This document shows positions 35,708-48,569 of a stretch of DNA of 64,000 bases, piece after piece (positions within the stretch are counted from its first letter, which is position 1; every line of letters starts with the position of its first letter). The translations under genes were made by a program, and so were the position numbers. The notes under the pieces are model-generated. The model saw nothing but the letters and a program-made list of their open reading frames with translations. It did not search any database and was not told the DNA's origin. The stretch comes from Hypoxylon rubiginosum (lineage: Eukaryota > Ascomycota > Sordariomycetes > Xylariales > Hypoxylaceae). The stretch covers positions 1 through 64,000 of the forward strand of contig CADCXA010000061.1 in NCBI GenBank assembly GCA_902806565.1, written 5' to 3'.

Positions 35708-37161
35708 TCACGACTTCTGCTCCAGTAGCCACTTCACGCCCTTCAAAGTATCCTCGACGAACTCGCGGCTCCTGTCCAGCTGCGGCCAGTTGGTCCAGAA
35801 ATAATGACCGAACCCCTTATACAAGTCCAATCTTGTCTCGACGCCGGCCTCCTCCCTTAACACCCTCTCGTAGATCAGGCCCTCGTCCCGCAGCGGGTCG
35901 AGCCCGCAGACCTGGAAGTAGGCGGGCGGCAGCCCGCGGTGGCCGTCCGGCCCCGCGCCGTACAGGAAGGGCACGAAGCGGGGGTCGAGCCAGGACGCGC
36001 CGAGGCTGCCGTGCATGTGGGCGGCGAACTCGGCGCCGACGCGGATCTTCAGGACGGGGTCCGCGCTCGTCGTCACGTCCGGGTGCGACCGGTACTCCGC
36101 CCGGTACCTAGGCGAGATCAGAGCCGGCGGCTTGAAGCACATGACGGCGGGCACGCAGAGGTACTGCCCCGTCAGCGGCGGGTTTAGTCCCTCGTCCCGC
36201 GCTATATGCGCGAGCACTGCTGCGATGTTGCCCCCGGCCGACCCGCCGCCGACGATGAAGCCGCGCGATGACGGGTCTGCGCCTAGGGACGTTGCGTTTT
36301 GCGCTGCCTGGATTGAGGGAAAAGGGTATACGTAAGTACCTAGGCATGTTCCTTACAGGCAGGTAAAAGAAGAAGGGATATACAAGCACACACGTACCCA
36401 TTTTAGCGCATCCCAGCTATCGTCAATCCATGTTGGGAATGGGTGCTCTGGTGCCAGTCTATTGGTAGGTACTTTTGGTTAGTAGTCCATAATAGCAGAG
36501 TTGAAAACGAGTATCCACCCGGGTACCGAACTATCAAAGTTGCTTTTTCGGTCGTCCGACATTATGCAATGTACTCACCGATACTCGACATTAACACAGA
36601 CGGCCCCGAGATCGCGGCTGAAGAGCCGGCAGTTGGTCTCCTCGTCGGTCGCGTCGCCCATCGACCACCCGCCCTCGTGGTACATGACGACCAGCGGGCT
36701 CCCCCCGGCCGGCTTGCGGACGGGGCGGTAGATGCGGACGGGGATCTCGGCGCCGTCGCGCGTCGGGATCGTGCGCTCCTCCTCGCGCACCTGCTCCGGG
36801 ATCGGCCCGGGGACGTAGCGGAGATGGTGCTTCTCGCGGAGGGTGGCGGCCCGGTGGGCGCGGAGGGCCGAGTGCGGGTCGTCTCCGTAGTACGGGTCCG
36901 TGGGAAGCATGTCCCGGATCGGGTAGCGGGCTAGGGCCTGTGACTCGCATTTGGTTATCTGCGCTGTCCCATTTTATGTGCAGGTAGTGTTGGTGTTGGT
37001 ATTGGCATGTTTCTATTTCAGGTGATCACCGTGATATATCACATATATCACAAACTAGATAGAGCCATCAGAGGCAAGGGAGGGAACCGAATACTCACGT
37101 CTACCATGGCGGGGTCCATGACCCCATAAGATAGGAGCTCTTCCTCCGTACGGGGCGGCAT
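35708..37161 (-). CDS. Alpha/beta hydrolase fold-3 esterase (arylacetamide deacetylase/HSL type)
   Basis: Predicted serine carboxylesterase; natural substrate unknown. Exons on the minus strand: 37161-37099, 36958-36579, 36458-36398, 36307-35708 (introns of 140, 120 and 90 bases; total 1104, 367 residues, intact). The oxyanion-hole motif is YHEGGWSMGD, and NVEYR joins LAPEHPFPTW across intron 2. The nucleophile serine is in VGGGSAGGNIAA, the acid in VCGLDPLRDEG and the histidine in GFGHYFW. There is no signal peptide or transmembrane segment. Such esterases can be metabolic or part of secondary-metabolite clusters; the nearest possible cluster genes are over 5 kb away. Confidence 0.93.
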
Positions 37162-40100
37162 ATCGTCGGTGCGGCGATGTTACGAAAATCGATCTTAAAC
37201 GCCCAACCAATTATGGTCACTAACTGAAATGCGAAAATAGCTTAGATCGCGATGTCGTCTACCAAACCTGTCGGTGCGCTGGGTAGAGACGGGCAAGAGG
37301 CAAACAATCATCAATGTCGGGAGGCATGCACAATGTCGTCAGCTGACAACTTTTTGGGGTTTACCCAAACTTCTAATTTGATGTGGGGTGGGTCTGAATA
37401 GCCTCAAAATCATCCTTGTATCCACTTAACTCTGAAAAAGTTGGGGGGAAGTCAAATCAAACGCCGATTAAGAAGTATGTACATAGCAATCTTTGATAAG
37501 AGAACGAAAACAAACATGTACATGTAGTACAATCAAACCGTAGATGCTATTAGATCATTCCATTAGATCATTGCTGACCACTAGGATAGCTGGCCCGGCC
37601 GCTTATTGGTAACTTGGGGGTACGCTGTTGACATTTATCAGATCTTCACCAGAGTTAGGAGTCATGTGTATCAAATCCCGCTCCAGCGGTTGCTAGACGG
37701 TGTTCGCTTCAAGAGCCCGAACGATTTGCCGAACAGTCGCACGCTGCAGGTTACCCAACGAGGTACGTATATTAAAATTACTACGGTTGGGCGTGTAAAA
37801 ATGACAGGTAACAATTACAAGGTGACAAGGTCTTTTGTCACCATCGATACCTGTATCCTACTCAGTGTCCAAGATAACATCTTTATCTTGGCGGTAGGAC
37901 TGCCAGAGGGAGGCACGATAGCGCACGGTTCTCCGTCGTATTATTAGGAGTACGGTACGTGCAGTATGTGCCTTCGTAGATGTCGAATCTGTGTAAGACA
38001 GGTTATACGCATCAAATGACGCGAAATTCCCAGTGGAACTGCAACCCATGGAGATTGAACTCTCAAATACCACTCTAGCGATAGGCATGAGATCTCGAGT
38101 CACCAAGGCACCGAGTTACTGAACTAGACCTAACGGATATCATTGGTCAGGCGGTGGCTGCAGCCGAAGGGAAACTTGGCTTCCAAGCAGCTGACTGTCG
38201 TATCCTCGCACCCTCGCAACAAGGGCATCGCTCTTCAGCCTGCCAGGGGTCTGGCCAGTAGAACAAGAAAGCAGAGAAAGGGATTCCCTAAATCGGCAAC
38301 CTGGCATCCTGGTCTTTTTCGGTACTGTTGTCGAAGAGCATCACGTGGGTCGGTCCGCAAGTAACCCCTGATGATCAGCGCTGCGTACAGAGAGCTGGCA
38401 GGCTGGCAAGCTGGGTGTTTCTGTAGGAAATCTGATTCGCCCTGGTAATGAAAGGGCACAAGCCATCTACGAAGGTACATACGTCGTTGAATTTCATCCC
38501 GCAGATATGTACCCACCACCCGCGAGGTGTGTCAGATAGCTGGTTTGGGACAAAACCGGCGACCTCGGCTCGATAGGCTTAGAACCTCCCACGCGCAACA
38601 TCGTCGTTTTCTACACCTGTTCGGATTCAATATCACGTCGGAGCCTATATCGGCGAAATTGACTCGGGCTCGAACATTTGATCATCGGCAACGCGTCCCA
38701 GGAAATCTTATATATGACGGAAATCCGAGATTGTGGCGGTCATTGATCGACTGGGACAGTGCAGATATATCTCATTCCTAACTTGGGCGGTTGACGGGAC
38801 ATAGGCAAATCAACCTCCAAGATGCCGCCAGCCACTTGGATGAATGGGTTGGAGAGGTTCTTTCTCTGATGAATCCGAGACAGTTCTTTGCGCAATTGGG
38901 GGTTTCTCTTGCATATGCGAATAGAATGGCGGGTGTAATTCGTATGACTTACTCGAGATGTCGGATTTCCGCGGCCTGGTTGAGTCGATGACCACCTAGA
39001 TTTATCAATTAGGGTCAATGTGTTGGCCGAGTTATTACTCTGGCTCTACGAGGTTGACGAGTTTCTGCCTGAAGGATCGAAAGTGGTGTCATCTAAACTA
39101 AGCTATACGACTATAAAAAAATCTCTAATTAGAGATGTGATGTGTTGTGTTGTGTTGCTATGTTGCTCTGATTCTTGCTTCAGAAACCAACTCCTTCAAC
39201 ACATCCATGTGCACATCCCCCAAACGTGTAAAAGGCCTCAAAACGGTCAAAAAAAGGAGAAGGATTTAGAAGGTACTAGGAGATAGTTAGCCCAGGTTGA
39301 AGCTCACTGCCGTGATTGACGATACACAACATTGAGAAGAGCAAGCGTGATGCAAAAGCCATGCCGCCGGCGGTATCGCCACCAGTGACAGACAGGTAGC
39401 CAAGAGATGCACGGAGAGATTGCGATCGTGGCAAGGACGGCACAGCACAGGACGACAGCAATAGGCCGGGCAGGATTGATCGACCTTACGTGGCATCCCT
39501 TAGAAAACCAAAGTCGCATTCCGCGTTGCTAACTAGAGAGAAGTATCGTCAGCACGGTAACGGCATCACTAATCCGTATACAGACTGTGTTGGGCGTGTG
39601 TGTGTGTGTGTGCGTATGGTGTATGGTGTATGTGTTCAACCCGCGCAAGTATATGTGTATATGTCTGCATTGTGCAATTTCGCGCGACGCATGCATTAGC
39701 CTGGGCAGAGAAAAGATGCCCATGCTCGCACGGATGCAGGTCTGGCCGAAGGCCGCGCGCATGTGGCGTCGTCGTTAGCTTCCTGAAAGGGCTTCTCCAG
39801 TCTCCGAGATGCTGCAGTAAAACGTAGCGACCTTTTTGAGGGTTACTCGACCGTAAAACGGTTGTAATGCGGCGAGGATAGGTTCCAGGCCCCCCCTAAA
39901 GGGGCGCTCAACGAAAAGATTTGATTCGTTGGACGATGTCCAGGTGGACTTGGAGTCAAGCCACAAACCAATTCCTATTCTCCCCCCGCCTCCATTGATC
40001 AGCGTCCTCCCGCTCTTAGATTTCAATGGATACCCAGTTATTCTGAGGCTATTCAGACCCATATATCAGGTAGATCTTCAGTAGTTGTCGGATGGTTCAA

Positions 40101-42487
40101 ATCTCCACCTCCTCATTGTCCTTTTTTACCCCTGGATGGTCTGTGCTCTTCAGGTCGGTTCCGATGCAAACTCCGTTTATCAACCGGGGGACATATTCTC
40201 CAGATTTGGCTCGAGTCAAAATCGACGATTTTATTGGAATTAATGAAACGTTGCCCTAGCTTGTTCTAGAACGGGCTTCTCAAATTTTCCTAACTCAGAG
40301 TTGAGAAAAAGTAAAATGTGACTTTAGGAAAAAGAAGAGATTTAACGTTCTCGGTCAAAAGGGGACCTTAGTGATGCATGTGGTGGTGGCCTTACTGAAG
40401 GAGAAATCGCCAGGTTCGTCAGGCGACCTGAGGAGCAGCGTGGTCAGGCTGCATGAGAAACGTGCGGTCCAGTTGATTCTCTCTGAATCGAGCTGTGACG
40501 CGGGTTGGCTTGTATGTAGACTGAGCAGACGAAGCAGACGAAGCAAATCGGCAGATGCTTCTCCAAAGCCCCGAACTGGAAGGTGTTCTTACTGGCAATC
40601 TTCCCTTTTCCCATGAAGGTCCCATGAGGGAGTCGGGAAACGCCATGTGTCCTTGCTGCTCGTCAACCCGACCTGCCAGAGACCCCCACGTACCCTACAC
40701 CATCGTGCAGGGTGGGATGAGGCATTATTATATCATTCTACTACAGCCTTACCCGCGCCCGCGTTGATCGTTCCGCCTGTTCCATAGTGGCGAAATATAA
40801 AGCCTGCCAAACAATAGGTCGTCCCGACCACACGAGCCACACCAAGACTAAAGCAGTGATACCCTTGTACTGCTTGTTTCTTCAGGCACACCGAGCTGTC
40901 ACTGGACTCGTAGTAATCATTCTGTCATGGATCACCCTGCTAACATCTCGCATGTCAAGTTGCACGGGACGATCGGTCGAAGCCGCTAGTTGCATATGAA
41001 TGTTCCTTTGGGGGGAGAAGCCCGTCGCCTCGGGGGAAAACTCCATTCGCGGCCTCGATAATTGGGCACTCGTGAGACCACGTTTTCTTCTCTAGGGTCT
41101 AGACACACATTTGAGTCCGATTCGAGCTGACTGGCTGATACACGCTGATACACTTAGGTGTAGGCTCCCCAAAGCTCCCAAAGAGAATTTTACCTTGGTG
41201 GAAACCCCGTTTTAAGTGACATGTCGTCCCCTGAACCGGGGCAATGTGACCTCCACTTATGCATAAATCCGTGGAATAGCTCATGAGGCTCTGTTATCAG
41301 CTGGCAGAGTACAGTAAGAAAAGAGATACCATAATTTTTTGGTCTGAGGTAATAGGCGTGGTGTCTGGGTGTAGGACTTCTCGTAGCCAGTACCACATCA
41401 AATCGGATTTGGTTCCTGCAAGGAGATCCGAGTACATCGAATCAAAGCGACGGTAGAGTATTCAATATGTCTCGACCGAGGACGGAGTAAAAAAAAGAGT
41501 GGGATTAGATCCTTACTTGCACAGCTTTTTTTTTTATAACCAGATATCAGATATCAGATTCACTGTCAATGCAAGTAAGCCCTGTCAGTTGGGGGGCACA
41601 AACTACATGGGATTGATTTTCCATTTGCCTCGACGCATTGTACCCCAAAACAAAGCGGGATCGAGATCTACGAAAGCCACCCGGCTGCAAGTAGCAGAAG
41701 GTAGCTCGAGGGAATCAAGGCATCTAAGTAATTCTGGACCTGGTCGAGGACTTTACCTCGTTCTAAACGGATGATTCTAAGACATGGGAATTTCAAAGTA
41801 GATAAGTTAGGTGGGATTAAAACAAATTATACATGAAAGACACGTCAAGTGGAATATAGAACATGCATGGAAAATTCGAAGTCCAACGCAAAAGCGCGAT
41901 GCGTGAAACCGGTGAAGAATCTTGTATATTTGATCGGCAGACGTGATGGACTAATTGGGAATAGTAACCCCCCCTTCCCAGGTCGGGCTGTGGGTGCAAG
42001 GGTGTGTCGACGATGGCTAGGCCACTGATACGAAGCGCGCGATGGGCTGTTCTTGGATAGGTAATGCAGGGCGATAGTTGTCGTTGGTATGACTCTCTGC
42101 ATGCTCACCTGGACAAGATAGGAATAGATGTTCGCATTTCTAGACTCGTCGCTTAGTTTACAGCCCTAGGTCACATCAGAGAAATGGGAGATTTTCAGGT
42201 GAGATTGTCGGTAACATCGAAAAACTGACGCGTATATAGGAGTCGACAAGTTGTATAATTTAATTTTCTACATTAGAAAGTACCTTCTCCCCATCGTGAC
42301 AATCTCTTCTGAGAGACTTCTTATAATGAGGTCCCCGTCTCAAGTCACTGTTAGCAAGAGAAAGCTTGAGAATCTCATCCTTTCGAGTTTCGAATCCGTT
42401 ATGATCGATCATCGATAACTTATATCTACTCATTATTTTATTCATTTATGATTCCTCTATAACAACTACATACTCCCTTAAAAAAAT
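37162..42487. other. 5.3 kb gene-free interval
   Basis: No recognisable coding sequence on either strand, and all open frames are short and featureless. A GT microsatellite lies at 39595-39613. Composition is normal, so this is not RIP-damaged DNA. Confidence 0.5.
39595..39613. repeat. (GT)n microsatellite
   Basis: About nine GT units, followed by related GTATG units to about 39635. Confidence 0.85.
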
Positions 42488-43915
42488 ATGTCTATAATGC
42501 TGTTTGGCTCAAGGAGTCGTGGGGGAGCCCACGAGCCTTTTCATTCGGCAAAGCCCAGGCGGCGTCTATCCTGTCGCAGGCGTAGTCGACAGAGGTCCCA
42601 GTGCAGGAGAGAGGAGGAAGACGACAAGCCCTGCGTCCGGTGCCGTCGCGTACATGCCGTATGTACGAGCACTACGCATCGGCGCCTCGGTCGACCTGCT
42701 TACAGCCGTGGGACTCGAGAAAGGTCTATCAATCGGCAGCAGCGGCGACAACAGGACGATACTATGGAAGTGGAAACATCAGAGTGCAATACCACTGGAC
42801 TGGAAAGCGCCGCCACTTTGGCCACCGTACCTCATCTTGGTGTTGCCGATCTGACACCCACTTCCTCGGGAGGATGTCCCTCGCCACCGCTAAGCACGCC
42901 GGCCAGGAGATCCTCGCTGGACTCGGAGATAGAAGTCAGCATAGAACCGGTGGACGACTCCATGAGGCTGTCTCAGGAAGAACAGGACTGCCTTTCCAAC
43001 GACCCTCAGCACTCATCATCGATGGACCAGCAGGAAGTTCGTATGCAGAAACTTTGGAACTTGCAGAGGTTACTATACCAACAGCTAAAGCGAATCCGGA
43101 TCATTGCTGAAGAGGACTCCACGGCGAGAAGCGACACTGAAGACCACCGCCGGCAACTTAACAATGCTCCCTATCCTATTGACGGAATTTTGAGTAGCTC
43201 TCAAGCTTTCATCGATATAGTGGACGGCTTTAAGTTTTCCCTGGCGGAGAACGACGACGATGCCTCATCGGATGACCTATCCATGGATGGAAGCGACCGG
43301 GAGGTGGATGATATTTGGGATATGGACGAAGACATAAAAAGCTCACCGTCCGCGGATGATGATGACCGACTTTCCTCAATAAACGCCTACGACGCTTGTC
43401 CTACGGATCTTATGGATACGTCGACGGCGTGTATGGTAGTTTCGTGCTACGCTCGGCTGATGGATATCTACGACGAATTATTCAAGTCCCTCAGCAACTT
43501 GCTCCAGTTCGTCCTGTGGCGCAAGTCCACCTTACAGTCGACCGTCCCGCGGTTCCAGCTCGGGGAGTTCCAACTAAAAAACTGCGGAAGCCTGCAGGCC
43601 ACAATAATCGTTAACATCTTCGTGCACGCCTTGCGCTGCATCGAGAAAACAATGGGGATCTCGGAGGACCACTCGGTCGCGCGGAGGGGGGTGGACCTCG
43701 GCGACGTGGAGAGTTACAGCAAGGGCCAGTTCGGGGAGGAGAGGATGCTCGACCTGGTGACGGCGCTGGAGGCGAACGGCTCTAGGGATCTTAAGGGGAG
43801 GATAGAATCACTGCATGGGAGCATTAGAAAGGTTAATGAGCTACTAGACAAGATTCAGTCGGAACAGATCGAAGAGGATGGAGAGGACGATAACGCAATG
43901 GTAGCAATACATTAA
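42488..43915 (+). CDS. AflR-type Zn2Cys6 transcription factor with a degenerate zinc cluster
   Basis: A single frame of 475 residues. The N-terminus carries a zinc binuclear cluster: Cys29, Cys39, Cys49, Cys52 and Cys59 fit the CX2CX6CX9CX2CX6C spacing, but the second cysteine is Arg32 (codon CGT at 42581-42583). The following HRRLGRP segment matches the linker after the cluster in AflR-type regulators of aromatic polyketide clusters. Next come a Ser/Pro-rich region (TPTSSGGCPSPPLS), an acidic stretch, and a helical C-terminal part with CYARLMDIYDELFKSL, as in AflR-like proteins. It probably regulates a nearby secondary-metabolite cluster; the DUF1772 and EthD genes downstream fit this. Without the second cysteine, DNA binding may be weak or lost. 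The identity of the exact pathway is unknown. Confidence 0.75.
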   Translation: MSIMLFGSRSRGGAHEPFHSAKPRRRLSCRRRSRQRSQCRREEEDDKPCVRCRRVHAVCTSTTHRRLGRPAYSRGTRERSINRQQRRQQDDTMEVETSECNTTGLESAATLATVPHLGVADLTPTSSGGCPSPPLSTPARRSSLDSEIEVSIEPVDDSMRLSQEEQDCLSNDPQHSSSMDQQEVRMQKLWNLQRLLYQQLKRIRIIAEEDSTARSDTEDHRRQLNNAPYPIDGILSSSQAFIDIVDGFKFSLAENDDDASSDDLSMDGSDREVDDIWDMDEDIKSSPSADDDDRLSSINAYDACPTDLMDTSTACMVVSCYARLMDIYDELFKSLSNLLQFVLWRKSTLQSTVPRFQLGEFQLKNCGSLQATIIVNIFVHALRCIEKTMGISEDHSVARRGVDLGDVESYSKGQFGEERMLDLVTALEANGSRDLKGRIESLHGSIRKVNELLDKIQSEQIEEDGEDDNAMVAIH

Positions 43916-46488
43916 CTCAACTCATCAACTTATCGAGTCACTTATTCATTGGACGTTGGGTAATTGCCCATCGTCTGAATCCCCAATACCTTGAACATCG
44001 TTAGATCTGCTGTGAGGCAAGTAGTTTAGATCTGGGTATGCTTCCAATGGCAAAACATTCAACATATCGCCATATTCCGAAATTCGCTCCAACCAGATCT
44101 GACAATGTGGGGGTTTAAACCACGAATTACTTATAAGTGCCCTTTAGCGAGATTGGCTATCATTGCCCCAAAGGAGATGGTGCGGATGCAATCAGCCGAG
44201 ATCTTCGACACGGCTACTTGCAACCTGGTCCGAGACACCCTAGACAGTTCTGGCTACGAATGACAATCTAGCTGTCCTCAATGCAGTCACGGCAGTAAAC
44301 TTTTCAAACATTGCCGCCTGCGTCATTGGCGGCAGTGTCGTCAACGCACATATAGACCGTAAGCTCGCTAGAATCTAGAGACGCTCGTGAGGAGGAACAG
44401 AGCAATTCGATTCGAAGGAGCCAGAAGTGCGACCTCGAGGGCCGTCAGAGTCGGAGCGTAGGATTCACAATGAACAGAAGAGAACCAGACAATCGGTCCG
44501 GGACAATGGCGATCGCAGTTGGAGATGTAAGGATGTCCAACCAACTCGCTCTCTCTAATAAAGCTGTGTGGGAATAAACAGGCCAGAAGAGTATTGGAAA
44601 ATGGCGCATGTGTGGAGGTGAGACAAACGGCGGCCGCTTCCGTGCTGTATCTATCTTAAGGAACACGGCGGCCTCGTGGGCTCGACACGCGATCGAGACG
44701 GTTCAAACAGCATGGGGAAAAAACAGCAATGCCGGCGAAATCGACCCGAGCAGCGCCACATATGAGAGCCTTCGAAATGGGGTTACAGAGGGCAGTGGTA
44801 TCGCATTACCCGTAGCTTATGCGACAGAGAAGATCAACAATCGAAGGGAACGCCCGCCGTTGTAGTTCATGTGCAGGAATGCCACAAGGAGCATGAAGGA
44901 AAAACCCGCGATAGGTCGGGTAATCCAGGAGATCCATTGCCGCGAGTTCTACTGCCGCCGAATCTATTTCGTTCATTCTAATCGGCTGAGGAATTGAATT
45001 TCACCTTTGTTGGTCTCTGCCATGGGCCATGTTCTTCATTTTTCGCGGCCCCGACTACTACGAAGGTCATTTGAGAGAAGGACTCCAACCAAGTCACGAT
45101 GTCATTTTTCGCACTAGGATCAACAAGAAATATAGCAACCTTAAGTACAATCTCATAATCTCTCGGGGCATCACGTATCTAACATGGAGCCAGGTCTAGT
45201 AAGAAGCTAGGATTCCGATGCATCCATTGCTATGCAGTGAAGACTCTACGGAGGCTCACGTATCCCAATTTCATGCTGTATCATGTCTACCCGTCTACCC
45301 TTTAAGAACGCGGAAAGTACCCTGTTGCGTCAGTCTTCAAGCACCCGCTTTCGTTTGCACGTCGTTCTGTTTCTGAACCGGGACGGGCCAGACCATCTGG
45401 CGCGGAATGCTGTTCCTCTTTTTCTACTCCACCAGGGCAGCCGTCGCCGGAACTCTAGCATGGGGAATGGGGAGCGAGGGCAAATAGCTTGGAACGGGAA
45501 CCCGATAACGGGCGTTAGACGACATTGGGAAAGCCGTTGACCGAGCAACTTTGACGCCCATGCATCGACGCAAGCCAGCAGTACGCGATCGAGACCTTTG
45601 ACCTTTGACTCTGGACTCAGAGAAGGTGGTCTAGAACGATACCTTTTCCGAGTCGATCAAATGCAGGAACGGCATATCATTTTAGATCCCGCCGCTACGT
45701 AGATGGCGCCAAGCTCATTCAGTCGAGCCGGCGCCATCCCGTCTGTCTTCTACGGATACCCTGGCCCTTCAAGTCCCATCCATAAGGAATGTCGAGGATG
45801 ATGGCCTTGGCATCGAGAAATTGAGGCATATCACGAAAGCGGTTGACGCTCCTTTCGGACAGGTGCAATGCATGCCGTCCGGGCGCGGGGGTGGTTGGGG
45901 GTGGTTGGGGTTCTCGAAGCCAGGTGAATGAGGCATGAATTGGCGACCACGATAGCGGCATGCGCAGCCATGACAAAAAAAAAACCAGCAGGCGCCCTGG
46001 TCGGCGTCTCACACCGCCACGCGTAAGCCAAGCGTGAGCACCGGTTCTCTGCGGATCCTCGTTTTCCTAATCTAGGCGGCTGTGGGTGTCCAGAAGAAAA
46101 AAGTTTTTTCTTTCTTTCTTTCTTTTTCTTCTCGGCCGTCTCGGATCCCTCGGGGGACACGGTGATGAGTACGCAGATCCCCAAATCGAAAAGCGGAAGA
46201 AAACCCGACTTGACGATGTACGACCATAATGATTGATCGTTAGCAACTTTATTCTCACCTCGCTCTTCTGTGCCTGTGTGTCCCCCCACGCTCTTTTCTT
46301 TTTTCCCGCTCTAGGATCAAGCGACGTGGGAAAGGAAGGCTTATGCACTCGGTTCTCAGCCGTGAGGGAAATAATAAGTTGCAGCTTTTATTGATTCTTT
46401 GACTAGGTACATCAACTTGCGACCCGAGGGTGTTTATACGCGATCTGTCAGTTGCTGCTCCCTCGTTCAGAATATCCTCTTAGGTCGA
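43916..46488. other. 2.6 kb interval with no recognised gene
   Basis: Short open frames only. A G-rich motif at 45881-45910 and a CTTT run near 46110-46130 are the only distinctive sequences. If a cluster gene once stood here, it is no longer recognisable. Confidence 0.45.
45881..45910 (+). other. Potential G-quadruplex sequence
   Basis: Four guanine runs of 3, 5, 5 and 4 bases are separated by loops of 3, 5 and 5 bases, which fits the standard G4 pattern. It lies about 580 bases beyond the stop codon of the DUF1772 gene. Confidence 0.6.
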
Positions 46489-47091
46489 TTAGAGGTCTCG
46501 TCTCGCTACACACTTTTGTGTTCCATGACATGCAATCAACTGTCCACCCGTTTCCGAGTAATTTTTTTCTCTCAAGCGGTCAGCAAAGTCATGGAGAGAG
46601 AGAGTCTTGACGGCAGCCACGATACAGCAGGCCCAGCCCGCTAGGTCGACGGTCAGAGTGCGCCAGTTGTGGACGTAGAGCCACTTCTTGAGCTCGTTGA
46701 CGTTCTTCTCCTTGGCGTCGCCGGTAATGGCCTTGATGGAAGGCAGAATGAAAAGGACGTAAATCTGATGACCGAGAGCAAACGCGATGGCGCCCGAGTA
46801 CCAGATAAACGAGCCACGCTCGTGCAGGAGGCCGTCGGGGGCGTATCGTAGGTTGGCGGCGGACGTCAAGATGGTGGTGAGGAGGAGGCCTACCACGCGA
46901 GGCGCTCCCCGATTGAAGAAGGTGTTGAAGTAGGACGGAAGCATCTTATTGCTGTGGCCCTGTATGTCTGGCTTCAGGAACAGTTAGAGGAACTCGTACT
47001 GATCCCAACCAAACCACAACGAGCAAGTGGTCGAGATGACCGGGGCGATCCGGAGGAGGGTAGTTGGGTCTATGAATAAGCCTGACGCCAT
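46489..47091 (-). CDS. DUF1772 (anthrone oxygenase-like) membrane protein, with an in-frame stop
   Basis: The frame starts MASGLFIDPTTLLRIAP and reads through 201 codons to a TAA at 46489. After a first hydrophobic segment come GWDQYEFL, a TAA at codon 36 (46984-46986), then LFLKPDIQGHSNKMLPSYFNTFF, a second segment (VVGLLLTTILTSAANL), WYSGAIAFALGHQIYVLFI and VDLAGWACCIVAAVKTL. Four membrane segments and this order fit DUF1772 proteins such as HypC-type anthrone oxygenases, which oxidise anthrones to anthraquinones. The stop is in the middle of a conserved-looking segment. A 42-base intron (GTTGGG to GCCAG with CTAAC inside) would remove it in frame, but would also remove family-like sequence. 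It is either a nonsense allele or a very short intron. It is divergent from the EthD gene. Confidence 0.72.
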
Positions 47092-48569
47092 CTTCAATGC
47101 TTGAATTCGATATTAGGGTCTGAGAGGTAATTGATCTGCTATTGCTATCATGAGTTCAGTCGTAGAACGTAGCCAAGATTAGAAAGAGGATGCCATTGTT
47201 TTAAAAGGAACTGTTCTTTGTTCAGCCGTCGCGCTTGTGAAGGGAGGAGAGTTGCCAGGAGCCGTACGAGGCTCTCTACGAGATTACCATGTAGTCTAAA
47301 TTTGCTACGCCTCACGGTAGGATTCCTTCTACACGATCCGTTCCCATGGTATCTTAGCTGTTTGGGCCCCATGTATATTTGCACGTTGCACACTGTCGAT
47401 CCCCACCTTGTAGATACCCCTTGCATTTCTTGTTGGATGTTCTTTCACCCACAGCTTGCCAACATTGAGCAACCTACACACACCACCTAAGGAGATTCTT
47501 CACCTGTTCTTTCTCCTTGAGCCAAGAGAATAATAGACCCCTTGAGTAGTATACTCATCGTCTGTTGCTCGCGAAGGCAAGATCAATAGGCCTAGACATA
47601 TGTACATTGAAGAAGCACAATCGCCCAGATCATGCCTGATGCGCTCATGTATGCAGGCAACGGTAGCATGCAGAAGCGAACAGCCCTAGCCTCACCCGCG
47701 CTATCTATCCTGGTTCGTATCCCTTTGACCCCCAAGTGCGGGGGAAATCCCACGATCAATGTTACCGTGATAGCTTCAATGCTGTCGTCCAGCAGGGATT
47801 CCAATGGCGCTCTACGATGCGTATATCGATGTCCAATAGTATTATAAGCTAAACGAGACTATGCAAGAGTAGCAGAGTTAACTCGACCAGTCTTTCATCA
47901 AGGAGCTAAAGGAGAACCCCCCTTGATGCTTCTCACCAACTGTGCAAGTTACAATCACAGAGGTACTGCTGAGATTCATATACATGCCTACCTCCTTTCC
48001 ACCATACAGATGCAGATTAATCACAAGAGTTGAGATTTCATCAATGGCGAGATCGGCTGCTTTCTCAAAATGACTCCGGGCCGGCCCTTATGGGCACGAT
48101 TCCCCAGAAATACCCATTGATGGAGAATTTGCGCTTTATATCCGAATCTCGCCCAACCCCTGCCTCTTATATTCCCTTGCATTATGCATTCATTGCTTCA
48201 GCAAAAGTTATCAACTTCACTGTGAGATGGCAACACGTCTTCAGTAGATTAAGCACCTCTCAAATCGGACATATCTACCGAGTTCTCCAGTCATAGAAGC
48301 GGTGTAGGACTGATTCGCGCATATAGCACTTTAAGAAGCATCTCGTACAGAGCTAGTTTCAAGAGGATATGCACACGGGGCGGAGATCTTCGATGAAGCT
48401 GGCTGGATTATCAATGGTCCGAGACTCGTAAGACATCCTTCGGTCTACCTCCCCTTTCTTTTTTCGAGGATATAAGCAGGAGCAATCTTCGAGTTTATAA
48501 CAGCTACTCTCTCTCTCTCTCAATAACAACACATACTACATCCGCATACAAGACTTCCAGTACTGAATC
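47092..48569. promoter_or_regulatory. Divergent promoter, DUF1772 (-) and EthD (+) genes
   Basis: 1.48 kb between two outward start codons. A TATA-like TATAAG at 48471-48476 lies about 95 bases before the EthD start, followed by a CT repeat (48508-48522). No TCG-N5-CGA AflR site was found by eye. No gene is recognised inside. Confidence 0.5.

Noticed and set aside
38030..38110. tRNA-like sequence on the minus strand
   Set aside because: A TTCAATC-like loop is present, but the T stem does not pair properly and box A is poor.
44160..44400. Possible remnant of a cluster gene between the regulator and DUF1772 gene
   Set aside because: Short coding-looking pieces in more than one frame, but no match to AflS, O-methyltransferase or any family I can name.
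47092..48569. AflR binding sites (TCG-N5-CGA) in the divergent promoter
   Set aside because: Scanned by eye; none fits the full pattern.
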